This document shows, piece after piece, positions 1 to 5,572 of a stretch of DNA of 5,572 bases. The notes below the pieces were generated by a model that searched no databases, was not told where the DNA came from, and was given only the letters and a program-made list of their open reading frames with translations. The position numbers and the translations under genes were made by a program. The stretch is from positions 1 to 5,572 of the forward strand of contig CAMYIG010000126.1 in NCBI GenBank assembly GCA_947258425.1, written 5' to 3'. This stretch comes from SZUA-76 sp945787585. Its GTDB lineage: Bacteria; Pseudomonadota; Gammaproteobacteria; SZUA-140. Positions within the stretch are counted from its first letter, which is position 1. Every line of letters begins with the position of its first letter.

Positions 1-320
1 CAATGTCTAAACAGGAGGTCGCCGCCCATTATTTGAAGGAAAAGAAAGTCTGGGCATTTGGGAAAAAGATCCGACCGATCGCGATTAAAGGTGGCAGCAG
101 CACACAGGATGAATTCATCTCAAGGGTGCTTGGCATGACCGAAGGGGACATAGTGCGTTACTGGATTGAACAACAGTATGCACGTGCGATGAAACCCCCT
201 ACTGAAGTCTCTGATGACAGCGATGTTATTCGATTCGTTAAAAAGTTTGAAGGAGCGATTGGATTCGTGGATGCGAGTTCTACTAATAGCTCGGTAAAGA
301 CAGTTTACACCTTCAAATAA
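1..320 (+). CDS. Phosphate ABC transporter substrate-binding (PstS-like) protein, 3' part, 5' end cut by window edge
   Basis: This is the C-terminal part of a small periplasmic binding protein of the phosphate-binding (PstS-like) family, which normally binds an oxyanion in the periplasm. About 105 residues are visible. Family-like patterns in order are a GKK-[IR]-RPI segment (about residues 20-27), a GSSTQDEFISRVLGM segment (31-45), a YWIEQQY helix (53-59), and near the end SDVIRFVKKFEGAIGFVDA (73-91), which resembles the usual 'x-V-x-x-x-P-GAIGYV' region. The ATG at position 3 is probably internal: small members of this family are about 140-150 residues and begin with a signal peptide and a first beta strand, both absent here, and no room exists for a ribosome-binding site. 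Reading is open to the window edge. The stop is TAA at 318-320. No permease or ATPase gene follows, so it may be a stand-alone binding protein and not part of a full Pst transporter. Phosphate as ligand is inferred from family only. Confidence 0.75.
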   Translation, partial: MSKQEVAAHYLKEKKVWAFGKKIRPIAIKGGSSTQDEFISRVLGMTEGDIVRYWIEQQYARAMKPPTEVSDDSDVIRFVKKFEGAIGFVDASSTNSSVKTVYTFK

Positions 321-321
321 T

Positions 322-435
322 TGCTGGATTTAGGATTGATATGTTCACCTGCACCATGAATTTGCTATTCATTAGCATTATTCAGGTGTGTCGGTGAAAG
401 GTGCGGCATTCGAAAAATGGATAGCTAATCCAGCA
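322..435 (+). repeat. Nested inverted repeats in the gap before the peroxidase gene (possible structured leader)
   Basis: The 141-base gap between the PstS-like gene and the peroxidase contains several inverted repeats that nest inside one another. The outer pair is TGCTGGATT (322-330) with AATCCAGCA (427-435); allowing one bulged base it extends to TGCTGGATTTAG / CTAATCCAGCA. Inside it are TTCACC (344-349) with GGTGAA (393-398), CACC (352-355) with GGTG (385-388), and a compact hairpin ATGAAT-TTGCT-ATTCAT (356-372). An alternative pairing of GCACC (351-355) with GGTGC (400-404) competes with these. The element ends 13 bases before the AGGAGG Shine-Dalgarno of the next gene. It could be a folded 5' leader, a small repeat element or chance. 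There is no T-run after any stem, so it does not read as a simple intrinsic terminator, and no target-site duplication was seen. Confidence 0.4.
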
Positions 436-461
436 TGAGTAATGCTTCAGGAGGAAAGTGA

Positions 462-1535
462 ATGAAGACAAATAGTCGCTATTCTCAACTGTGTCAGTTC
501 ATGGTGTCACTTACGATGATTGGTGGAATGAGTTTACTAGTGGCTGGATGTGCCAGTGATGCTGTCAATCCTCACGGTCAATCTGATATTCACCAGACGG
601 ATATGTCATTGGACATTAATAACAATTTAAAAATAAAACTCGGCGAAGATTTGTTCTTTGAGAAGAGGCTTTCATTGAATGAGGACATGTCATGCGGTAC
701 CTGTCATAAACCTGAACTGGGGTTTGCAGATGGTAGAGCGCTTGCTATCGGGTTTGCCGGTAAACAGCTGAAGCGGCATACCCCATCAATCTATAACCTG
801 GCCTCGGCCAAAAGATTTTTTTGGGATGGCCGTTCAACCAGTCTGGAAGACCAGGCGCTACAGGTAATTTTGAGTCCTGATGAACTGAATAATACCGTCG
901 CTGAAGTGATCAGGCGTCTGAGCGCTATGCCACAGTATCAGTCAGCATTCGAAGCCATTTATACTGATGGCGTAAAGATTGACAATGTTCTCGATGCTAT
1001 CGCTACATATGAACGATCCCTGATGGCATCAGACACCCCACGTGATCGCTATCTGCGTGGTGATACTTCCGCTATGACCACCGCTGCTCAGCGTGGCATG
1101 AAATTATTTAATAGCCGCAAAACAAACTGTTTTGTCTGTCATTCCGGCGAAGACTTTACTGATGGCCAGTTTCATAATACTGGTATCGGTGGTGATGATA
1201 TGGGGCGTTCCAGTCTTGATCGAGTAGGCTCCTTTAAAATGAGGCCTTATCCATTCTTTCAGACCCAGAAAGCTTTTAAAACACCCGGCCTACGTAATGT
1301 TGCGCTGTCACCCCCTTATATGCACGATGGCTCAATCGCTACCCTTCAAGAGGTTGTGCAAACCTATAACAGGGGTGGGCAAGAGCCCGGTAGTTATGGA
1401 AAATCGATTGATGTAAAAAAACTGCATTTGAGCGAACAGGAAGTATCTGACCTCGTGGCGTTTCTCGAGGCGCTAACCTCTCCCGTTGTATTTGCAAAGC
1501 CTTCCAGTGATTTTCCAGTGGCTATTCAACAATAG
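462..1535 (+). CDS. Dihaem cytochrome c peroxidase / MauG-family lipoprotein
   Basis: This 357-residue protein belongs to the bacterial dihaem peroxidase/MauG family, periplasmic c-type cytochromes that reduce hydrogen peroxide or carry out haem-based oxidations. The N-terminus is a lipoprotein signal: a hydrophobic stretch ending in lipobox VAGC (27-30). Ala follows the Cys, which by the E. coli +2 rule suggests outer-membrane sorting. The two haem-binding motifs are CGTCH (78-82) and CFVCH (223-227). Other family marks are RHTPS (105-109), FWDGR (120-124), the SPDEL segment with the probable catalytic Glu141, TPGLRNVALSPPYMHDGS (274-291) and a C-terminal helix (LVAFLEALT). Tyr302 falls where classical CcpA enzymes have a Met haem ligand, as in MauG. 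The start is well supported by AGGAGG at 449-454, seven bases upstream. No mau genes are nearby, so a methylamine dehydrogenase role is not supported. The exact substrate and electron donor are unknown. Confidence 0.93.
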   Translation: MKTNSRYSQLCQFMVSLTMIGGMSLLVAGCASDAVNPHGQSDIHQTDMSLDINNNLKIKLGEDLFFEKRLSLNEDMSCGTCHKPELGFADGRALAIGFAGKQLKRHTPSIYNLASAKRFFWDGRSTSLEDQALQVILSPDELNNTVAEVIRRLSAMPQYQSAFEAIYTDGVKIDNVLDAIATYERSLMASDTPRDRYLRGDTSAMTTAAQRGMKLFNSRKTNCFVCHSGEDFTDGQFHNTGIGGDDMGRSSLDRVGSFKMRPYPFFQTQKAFKTPGLRNVALSPPYMHDGSIATLQEVVQTYNRGGQEPGSYGKSIDVKKLHLSEQEVSDLVAFLEALTSPVVFAKPSSDFPVAIQQ

Positions 1536-1558
1536 CACTTACTATATTATGGCTGGAT

Positions 1559-1585
1559 TAAAGGCATTTCATGATTAGCCGTTAT
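1559..1585 (+). promoter_or_regulatory. Sigma-28 (FliA) type promoter for the chemoreceptor gene
   Basis: TAAAGGCA (1559-1566), an 11-base spacer and GCCGTTAT (1578-1585) match the flagellar sigma-28 consensus TAAAGTTT-N11-GCCGATAA, with 5 of 8 and 6 of 8 bases and exactly the consensus spacing; the invariant TAAA and GCCG cores are intact. The expected transcript start is near 1592, giving a leader of about 80 bases. The location, just upstream of a methyl-accepting chemotaxis gene, is where such promoters are expected, because chemoreceptors are often late flagellar-class genes. Confidence 0.72.
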
Positions 1586-1674
1586 CAAAAGAAGGTCATT
1601 ACACTATTTGAACTACACAATAAATGGCTACAGTTAATGATACAAATTAACCATTGCCGGGAATGTACAGGTTT

Positions 1675-3294
1675 ATGAATTTACTGATGGACTTAGCGAT
1701 TAAAACCAAGATCATGGCGATCGCTCTGCTTGCTATTCTGAGCATCAGTATCATCATAGGTTATAACTTTATCGTGACCTCGGGTAATAATGAGTTGGTC
1801 GCATCGGTCCGTGATGTCGACTTTCCGGTTCTGGAACACCTCGACAGCAACATACAGGGGCTGGCCAAAATCGATGCGGCCGGCAAAGCAGCAGTACAAA
1901 ACAGCGATGTTGAACTGCTGGAAAACGCAGAAGAAGCGGCATGGTTAATCGAGACTACTTATAGTGAAATTGTCGAGCTCGATCCCCGCTTATCGATTAT
2001 GGTCGATAAACTTAAAGCCTTACATATGGACTACTATACGGTATTCAATGCAGCCATCACTGGCATGATCACGCAGTCGATCCCTCCTGATCAGGTAGGA
2101 GCGAAATTACAAAAGATGCAGCAAGCCTATCAAGCCTATGGCGAAGCCCTTTCACATTTCCGCCATGATCAATATGAGCACTTCACTGAGTCAATTGCCA
2201 CTGTCACCAGTCGAGGTAAAGACGCTGTGATTATTGGTTTAACGACTGGAATCCTGGCCATTATTTTCATTCTATCTGCAGCAATCTTTATTTCTGGGCT
2301 TATCTCTAGAAATATCTCACATGTCGTTGATGCATTAACCGAATTATCTGAAGGTGCAGGGGACCTTACTCGACGGCTGAAGGTTCCATGCAACGATGAG
2401 GTTGGTAAACTGGTGCTTACCTTTAATAGTTTTGTGGAAAAATTACAGGAAATGATTGGCGATCTGGCTAAATCAACCACACAGCTTACTAACTCGGCTC
2501 AGGAAGTGAATAATATTGCTGAAGTTTCTGAGCATGGCAACAAGAAACAACAGTTAGTAGTCGAGCAGGTCGTCACCGCGATTGATCAGATGTCAGCGAC
2601 AGTAAAAGACGTCGCACAAAATGCTGTGATGGCGCAAACGGCAACAGAAGAAGCAAATCTCGAAGGTCAAGCTGGCAGGGTAGTAGTCAAGGAAGCGATC
2701 GACTCAATTGGTTCATTAGCGAGTGAGGTGCATAAAGCATCTGAGGTGATTAACAACCTTGAAAAGGATAGTGACAACGTCGGTGCAATACTTGGTGTCA
2801 TCCGAGGAATCACCGAGCAGACAAATTTGCTAGCCTTAAATGCAGCGATTGAGGCAGCACGTGCTGGAGATCAGGGCCGTGGATTTGCGGTCGTGGCTGA
2901 CGAAGTACGCGTATTAGCAAATCGCATACAGGACTCGACTCTGGAAATCCAGGATTTAATTCAGCGTTTGCAAAGCGCTGCGCTAGATGCAGTGAGCACT
3001 ATGAATCAGGGCGTATCTAAAGCAGAGACTAGTGTTTCGCAGGTTACCGAAGCAGCGGCTTCACTGGAGTCGATTGCAGATCGGATCGACACCATCTCCA
3101 AAATGAACACACAAATTGCTTTCGCTGCTGAAGAGCAAGGCGCTGTTACCGATGATATTCAGCAAAATATAGTTAGCATTCATAATTTGTCTGCTGAGAC
3201 TGCTGAAGGTGCAAAGAAAACTGCAAACAGCAGTGAAGAGTTGTTACGGCTAGCGGGAGGTGTTCAAACACTGGTTGATCGGTTCAAGGTCTAG
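1675..3294 (+). CDS. Methyl-accepting chemotaxis protein (transmembrane chemoreceptor)
   Basis: This is a classical transmembrane chemoreceptor of 539 residues that senses a periplasmic signal and controls the CheA kinase through CheW. Domains in order: TM1 (about 14-34), a helical periplasmic domain of about 150 residues (35-183) that looks like a four-helix-bundle sensor, TM2 (about 184-210), a HAMP domain (about 207-262, with the DLTRRL and DEVGKL-type motifs), then a long cytoplasmic coiled coil. The signalling hairpin is at about 381-412 and contains EQTNLLALNAAIEAARAGD and GRGFAVVADEVR. The C-terminus (LVDRFKV) lacks a CheR/CheB-binding pentapeptide of the NWETF kind. The start is uncertain: ATG 1675 has AGG three bases upstream and gives a typical MNLLMDLAIKTK N-terminus; ATG 1663 and TTG 1654 are in-frame alternatives without a good Shine-Dalgarno. 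A sigma-28 promoter lies about 90 bases upstream. The ligand cannot be predicted; the gene stands alone, without che genes nearby. Confidence 0.95.
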   Translation: MNLLMDLAIKTKIMAIALLAILSISIIIGYNFIVTSGNNELVASVRDVDFPVLEHLDSNIQGLAKIDAAGKAAVQNSDVELLENAEEAAWLIETTYSEIVELDPRLSIMVDKLKALHMDYYTVFNAAITGMITQSIPPDQVGAKLQKMQQAYQAYGEALSHFRHDQYEHFTESIATVTSRGKDAVIIGLTTGILAIIFILSAAIFISGLISRNISHVVDALTELSEGAGDLTRRLKVPCNDEVGKLVLTFNSFVEKLQEMIGDLAKSTTQLTNSAQEVNNIAEVSEHGNKKQQLVVEQVVTAIDQMSATVKDVAQNAVMAQTATEEANLEGQAGRVVVKEAIDSIGSLASEVHKASEVINNLEKDSDNVGAILGVIRGITEQTNLLALNAAIEAARAGDQGRGFAVVADEVRVLANRIQDSTLEIQDLIQRLQSAALDAVSTMNQGVSKAETSVSQVTEAAASLESIADRIDTISKMNTQIAFAAEEQGAVTDDIQQNIVSIHNLSAETAEGAKKTANSSEELLRLAGGVQTLVDRFKV

Positions 3295-3597
3295 TTTATA
3301 TACAAATCTTCCTTGAAGAAGATGCCATCTAATAATCTCCGTTTTTCTATCCATCTCTATACTAACAAGGTAAAATCATATATCGCTGCATAGCAATCTC
3401 CAGCAGATAAGAAAAAGAAAAAAGAGGCTTTATTTACCCAATTAAGCTAAATACAGAGGCATGCCGCAAGCTTCCATCTCAGCCTGATTTATTGTCATCT
3501 CTAAACATGGTTGATATTCTCTGTCAGCTCTTTGGTAATCAGGGCTAAACCGTTATTAGTAGACCTCTATCAAGCATTTCTTACCTGTCACGAATTA

Positions 3598-3603
3598 TAT
3601 AAT
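3598..3603 (+). promoter_or_regulatory. Probable sigma-70 -10 element for the DUF808/YedI gene
   Basis: A perfect TATAAT sits 85 bases before the start codon of the next gene. There is no good -35 hexamer at the usual 16-18 base spacing (the region around 3575-3580 reads CATTTC) and no extended -10 TG, so any promoter here is weak or needs an activator. The predicted transcript start is around 3610, directly at the left edge of a dyad. Confidence 0.4.
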
Positions 3604-3610
3604 CTACTCT

Positions 3611-3632
3611 GTTACACTCACAGTGCTGTAAC
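3611..3632. promoter_or_regulatory. Operator-like dyad (GTTACA-N10-TGTAAC)
   Basis: Perfect six-base inverted arms GTTACA (3611-3616) and TGTAAC (3627-3632) are separated by ten bases, a geometry of about two helical turns typical of a site for a dimeric regulator. It lies just downstream of TATAAT at 3598-3603, so a bound protein would cover the predicted transcript start, a repressor-like position. The regulator is not identifiable. A short perfect dyad can also occur by chance. Confidence 0.35.
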
Positions 3633-3688
3633 TAAAATCAACAATGCCTGAACGGCTTTAGACATGAACCACACAAGGACACCCGCTA

Positions 3689-4642
3689 ATGGCAGGCAGT
3701 AGCTTAATAGCACTCATCGACGATATAGCATCCGTACTTGATGATATCGCCCTGATGACCAAAGTCGCTTCCAAAAAAACGGCTGGGGTACTAGGTGATG
3801 ACCTTGCGCTTAATGCGCAACAAGTCGCAGGAGTGCGCGCAGACCGAGAGCTGCCGGTCGTATGGGCGGTCGCCAAAGGCTCCGCCAGAAACAAGCTAAT
3901 ACTTGTACCCATTGCCCTTGCGCTGAGTGCGCTGTTGCCGGTGCTGATTACACCACTGCTAATGCTCGGTGGCGCGTTTCTCTGTTACGAAGGTTTTGAG
4001 AAAGTCGCCCATAAATTTCTTGCCGACAAAGAGGAGAAAGCGACAGCACATGCCGAGTTAACCAACGCTCTCATCGATGAATCGATCGACATGATCGAAT
4101 TTGAACAGAAGAAAATCAAAGGCGCGATTCGCACCGACTTCATCCTCTCGGCAGAGATCATTGTGATCGCACTCGGCACAGTCAAAGAAGCTTCGCTATG
4201 GATGCAAACAGCGGTAGTATGCACCATTGCCGCGCTCATGACTGTCGGTGTCTATACTTTGGTGGCAGCCATCGTCAAACTTGATGACGCAGGCCTTGCA
4301 CTTATTCAGCAATCAGCGAGTCACGTGTGGGCACGCATCAAACAGTCGATCGGGCGGGGATTGTTATGGCTCGCACCCCGCATGATGAAGACCCTGTCTA
4401 TCGTCGGCACCATCGCAATGTTCATGGTCGGTGGCGGAATACTTGTGCATGGCATGCCAAACGCACAGGCGCTACTCTACCCATTGGTCGAGTGGTTAGC
4501 GGCACTACCCATTGGCGGTGCAGTGTTATCTTTTCTCGCAGAACCGTTGGTAAACACTGTTGCGGGATTGATCATCGGCGGAATTGTGCTCGCAGGTCTC
4601 AACATCGGCAAAAAGATTGCGTCGTCGCTTCGTGCTAACTAA
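3689..4642 (+). CDS. yedI: DUF808 family inner-membrane protein (YedI-like)
   Basis: This 317-residue protein belongs to the DUF808 family, whose E. coli member is YedI; molecular function is not established. The N-terminal signature is highly conserved: MAGSSLIALIDDIASVLDDI (1-20), KKTAGVLGDDLALNAQQV (29-46) and RELPVVWAVAKGS (53-65). Hydrophobic segments follow at about 69-100 (long enough for one or two spans), 150-164, 172-195, 235-254 and 286-305, so it is an integral membrane protein. A charged, helical cytoplasmic-looking stretch (about 101-149) ends in the conserved KGAIRTDFILSAEI motif (144-156); KTLSIVGTIAMFMVGGG (234-250) is also conserved. Length is slightly above that of E. coli YedI (about 305). 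AAGGA at 3675-3679, nine bases upstream, supports the ATG. The gene appears monocistronic and converges on ureG; its neighbours give no functional clue. The YedI comparison is from memory of the family, not a search. Confidence 0.92.
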   Translation: MAGSSLIALIDDIASVLDDIALMTKVASKKTAGVLGDDLALNAQQVAGVRADRELPVVWAVAKGSARNKLILVPIALALSALLPVLITPLLMLGGAFLCYEGFEKVAHKFLADKEEKATAHAELTNALIDESIDMIEFEQKKIKGAIRTDFILSAEIIVIALGTVKEASLWMQTAVVCTIAALMTVGVYTLVAAIVKLDDAGLALIQQSASHVWARIKQSIGRGLLWLAPRMMKTLSIVGTIAMFMVGGGILVHGMPNAQALLYPLVEWLAALPIGGAVLSFLAEPLVNTVAGLIIGGIVLAGLNIGKKIASSLRAN

Positions 4643-4738
4643 CGTTCATTAATTAGAAAAAACCGGCCAGAAAGCAATTTATAAATATAGATTAAACAAT
4701 ATACTCTGTAACCCCGATTTCTCCTGTTTACCCTTTAG

Positions 4739-5356
4739 CTAAGCAGGCTGCAACATTCCTTCACTTTTCAGAAAACTGATAATTTCATTCAGGCCCTGAG
4801 CAGATTTTAACTGCGCAAATACGTAAGGACGTGCTACACGCATCCGCCGCGTATCGCTATCCATCACCGCCAGTGATGCGCCCACATGTTCCGCAAGATC
4901 CGTTTTATTAATCACCAGCAGGTCCGATCTGGTAATGCCGGGTCCGCCTTTACGCGGAATTTTTTCGCCGGATGCGACATCGATGACATAGATGGTTAAA
5001 TCGACCAGTTCGGGACTGAAGGTGGCGCTAAGGTTATCACCGCCGCTCTCGATAAAGATGATGTCGAGGTCTTCAAAGCGTGCAGTTAGATCGGCCACCG
5101 CTGCGAGATTCATTGAGGCATCTTCACGTATCGCAGTGTGGGGGCAGCCGCCCGTTTCAACCCCTACGATCCGCTCTGCCGGTAATGCCTCAGCTTCAGT
5201 AAGAATGCGTTGATCTTCGCGGGTGTAGATATCGTTGGTGACCACGGCGATGCTGTAGTCATCACGCATCGCTTTGCAGAGTTGTTCGAGCAACGCCGTT
5301 TTGCCCGACCCTACCGGGCCGCCGACACCGACGCGTAGAGGTGCTTTACTATTCAT
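4739..5356 (-). CDS. ureG: Urease accessory GTPase UreG
   Basis: UreG is the SIMIBI-class GTPase that couples GTP hydrolysis to nickel delivery into apo-urease, working in the cytoplasm with UreF, UreD/UreH and UreE. With the start used here it has 205 residues, the normal family length. Visible motifs are the P-loop GPVGSGKT (13-20), NDIYTREDQR (41-50), the metal-binding Cys-Pro-His (71-73) in VETGGCPHTAIRED, ESGGDNLSATFSPEL (103-117) and the guanine-specificity motif NKTD (150-153). All key residues are present. Two starts compete: ATG at 5371, which overlaps the ureF stop as ATGA but has no Shine-Dalgarno, and ATG at 5356, preceded by GGAG at 5365-5362 with five bases spacing. The latter gives the usual MNS-x-PLRVGVGGP N-terminus, so I chose it; the longer form would add MNGEA. 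There is no His-rich N-terminal nickel-storage stretch. It is the last urease gene before a convergent neighbour. Confidence 0.97.
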   Translation of the reverse strand: MNSKAPLRVGVGGPVGSGKTALLEQLCKAMRDDYSIAVVTNDIYTREDQRILTEAEALPAERIVGVETGGCPHTAIREDASMNLAAVADLTARFEDLDIIFIESGGDNLSATFSPELVDLTIYVIDVASGEKIPRKGGPGITRSDLLVINKTDLAEHVGASLAVMDSDTRRMRVARPYVFAQLKSAQGLNEIISFLKSEGMLQPA

Positions 5357-5361
5357 GGCTT

Positions 5362-5365
5362 CTCC
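5362..5365 (-). promoter_or_regulatory. Shine-Dalgarno GGAG that decides the ureG start
   Basis: On the minus strand GGAG lies five bases before ATG 5356, within the 11-base space after the ureF stop (TGA at 5370-5368) and partly inside the longer alternative ureG frame. No comparable site precedes ATG 5371. This favours initiation at 5356, with close coupling to the end of ureF translation. Confidence 0.65.
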
Positions 5366-5367
5366 AT

Positions 5368-5572
5368 TCATGAGCGGAACAATCGACAGTACTGCGTTTC
5401 ATGCAGACTACTGGCGATCGCCAGTGCCGGCGTACTCGCGCCAATTTCATCATCTTCTATCAGTAGTGCCGAGGCGACTGCTGCGGGAATCTTTTCCGAC
5501 AGCTGGAACAGCAGCGACTGCCCGGCACTCTGCCCCAGCGGTACTAGTTTGATCGCTGCGTTCACCGCGTTT
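5368..5572 (-). CDS. ureF: Urease accessory protein UreF, 3' part, 5' end cut by window edge
   Basis: This is the C-terminal part (67 codons visible) of UreF, the helical accessory protein that, with UreD/UreH, bridges UreG to apo-urease and gates GTP-dependent nickel insertion. The family-specific C-terminus is clear: AAIKLVPLGQSAGQSLLFQL, a PAAV segment, the acidic DDEIG turn, and the closing HETQYCRLFRS, which resembles the highly conserved HETQYSRLFRS tail. The GTG at 5565-5563 is in frame but is an internal valine, because reading stays open through 5572 and full UreF is about 220-230 residues. The stop TGA (5370-5368) overlaps an ATG in the ureG frame as ATGA. Gene order ureF-ureG is standard for urease operons, so ureE and the structural genes probably lie beyond the right edge. 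Confidence 0.95.
   Translation of the reverse strand, partial: NAVNAAIKLVPLGQSAGQSLLFQLSEKIPAAVASALLIEDDEIGASTPALAIASSLHETQYCRLFRS

Larger units (their letters stand above)
3295..3688. other. 394-base AT-rich gap without a credible gene
   Basis: No open reading frame with family resemblance or a proper ribosome-binding site is visible on either strand. The left part carries a six-base-pair hairpin (ATCTTC 3306-3311 with GAAGAT 3318-3323), but the nearest T-run is about 20 bases further on, so it is a poor terminator. The middle has a purine-rich stretch (about 3409-3427). The right end carries the probable promoter and dyad of the following gene. The gap could hide a small RNA or simply be a regulatory and spacer region. 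Confidence 0.5.

Noticed and set aside
336..349. FNR/ANR box upstream of the peroxidase gene
   Set aside because: Only the half-site TTGAT (336-340) is present; the matching ATCAA four bases later is missing.
323..1560. GCTGGATT occurring at 323-330, 426-434 (inverted, as TAATCCAGC) and 1552-1560 as repeats flanking the peroxidase gene
   Set aside because: The copies are only 8-9 bases long with no longer shared flanks or target duplication, so a mobile unit around the gene is not supported.
1693..1899. Minus-strand reading frames inside the chemoreceptor gene (also 2169-2480)
   Set aside because: They lie opposite a strongly conserved receptor and have no recognisable product or ribosome-binding site.
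3306..3348. Hairpin ATCTTC/GAAGAT after the chemoreceptor stop as an intrinsic terminator
   Set aside because: The stem is short and AT-rich and the T-run (3342-3346) begins about 20 bases after it, so it lacks the stem-then-T architecture.
3507..3548. Tiny reading frame of 13 codons in the gap (ATG 3507 to TAA)
   Set aside because: It has no Shine-Dalgarno and is too short to judge; such frames occur by chance.
4327..4638. Plus-strand reading frame of 103 codons within the YedI-type gene
   Set aside because: It is an overlapping frame of a clearly conserved gene, with a low-plausibility His- and Arg-rich product and no family resemblance.
4643..4738. Bidirectional terminator between the convergent YedI-type gene and ureG
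   Set aside because: On the minus strand GGCCGG is followed by six T, but GGCCGG has no loop-forming partner, and no other GC-rich stem with a T-run was found on either strand.
5274..5552. Plus-strand reading frame opposite ureG/ureF (also 4992-5213)
   Set aside because: They are antisense shadows of two well-recognised urease accessory genes.

Overview
The window looks like chromosomal DNA of a motile, free-living gammaproteobacterium. The evidence is a urease accessory pair (ureF-ureG), a DUF808/YedI-type membrane protein close to the enterobacterial form, a flagellar-type (sigma-28) promoter in front of a chemoreceptor, and a dihaem cytochrome c peroxidase/MauG-family lipoprotein. Base composition is moderate, roughly mid-40s % GC by eye, with AT-rich intergenic gaps. 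I cannot fix the genus from the sequence. No tRNA, rRNA, CRISPR array, transposase or phage gene is visible.

Layout from left to right. (1) Positions 1-320 (+) hold the 3' part of a small periplasmic phosphate-binding-like (PstS-type) protein; its N-terminus lies outside the window. (2) Positions 321-461 are non-coding and hold nested inverted repeats that could fold as a unit just before a strong Shine-Dalgarno. (3) Positions 462-1535 (+) encode a dihaem c-type peroxidase/MauG-family lipoprotein. (4) Positions 1559-1585 match a sigma-28 (FliA) promoter. It drives (5) a methyl-accepting chemotaxis protein at 1675-3294 (+). (6) Positions 3295-3688 form a 394-base AT-rich gap with no credible gene; its right end carries a perfect -10 hexamer and a dyad symmetry. 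(7) Positions 3689-4642 (+) encode the DUF808/YedI membrane protein. (8) After a 96-base convergent gap without a clear terminator, ureG (4739-5356, -) and the 3' part of ureF (5368 to the window end, -) form the tail of a urease operon that continues past the right edge.

How they fit together. ureF and ureG are translationally close and belong to the nickel-insertion machinery of urease; the structural genes are presumably upstream of ureF, outside the window. The chemoreceptor appears to be a flagellar late-class transcription unit of its own. The peroxidase and the phosphate-binding-like protein share a strand and could be cotranscribed, but nothing in the sequence proves a functional link. 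I see no clear novel system. The items most worth a second look are the sigma-28 promoter, the structured leader before the peroxidase, a tyrosine where classical peroxidases have a haem-ligand methionine, and the operator-like dyad before the YedI-type gene.
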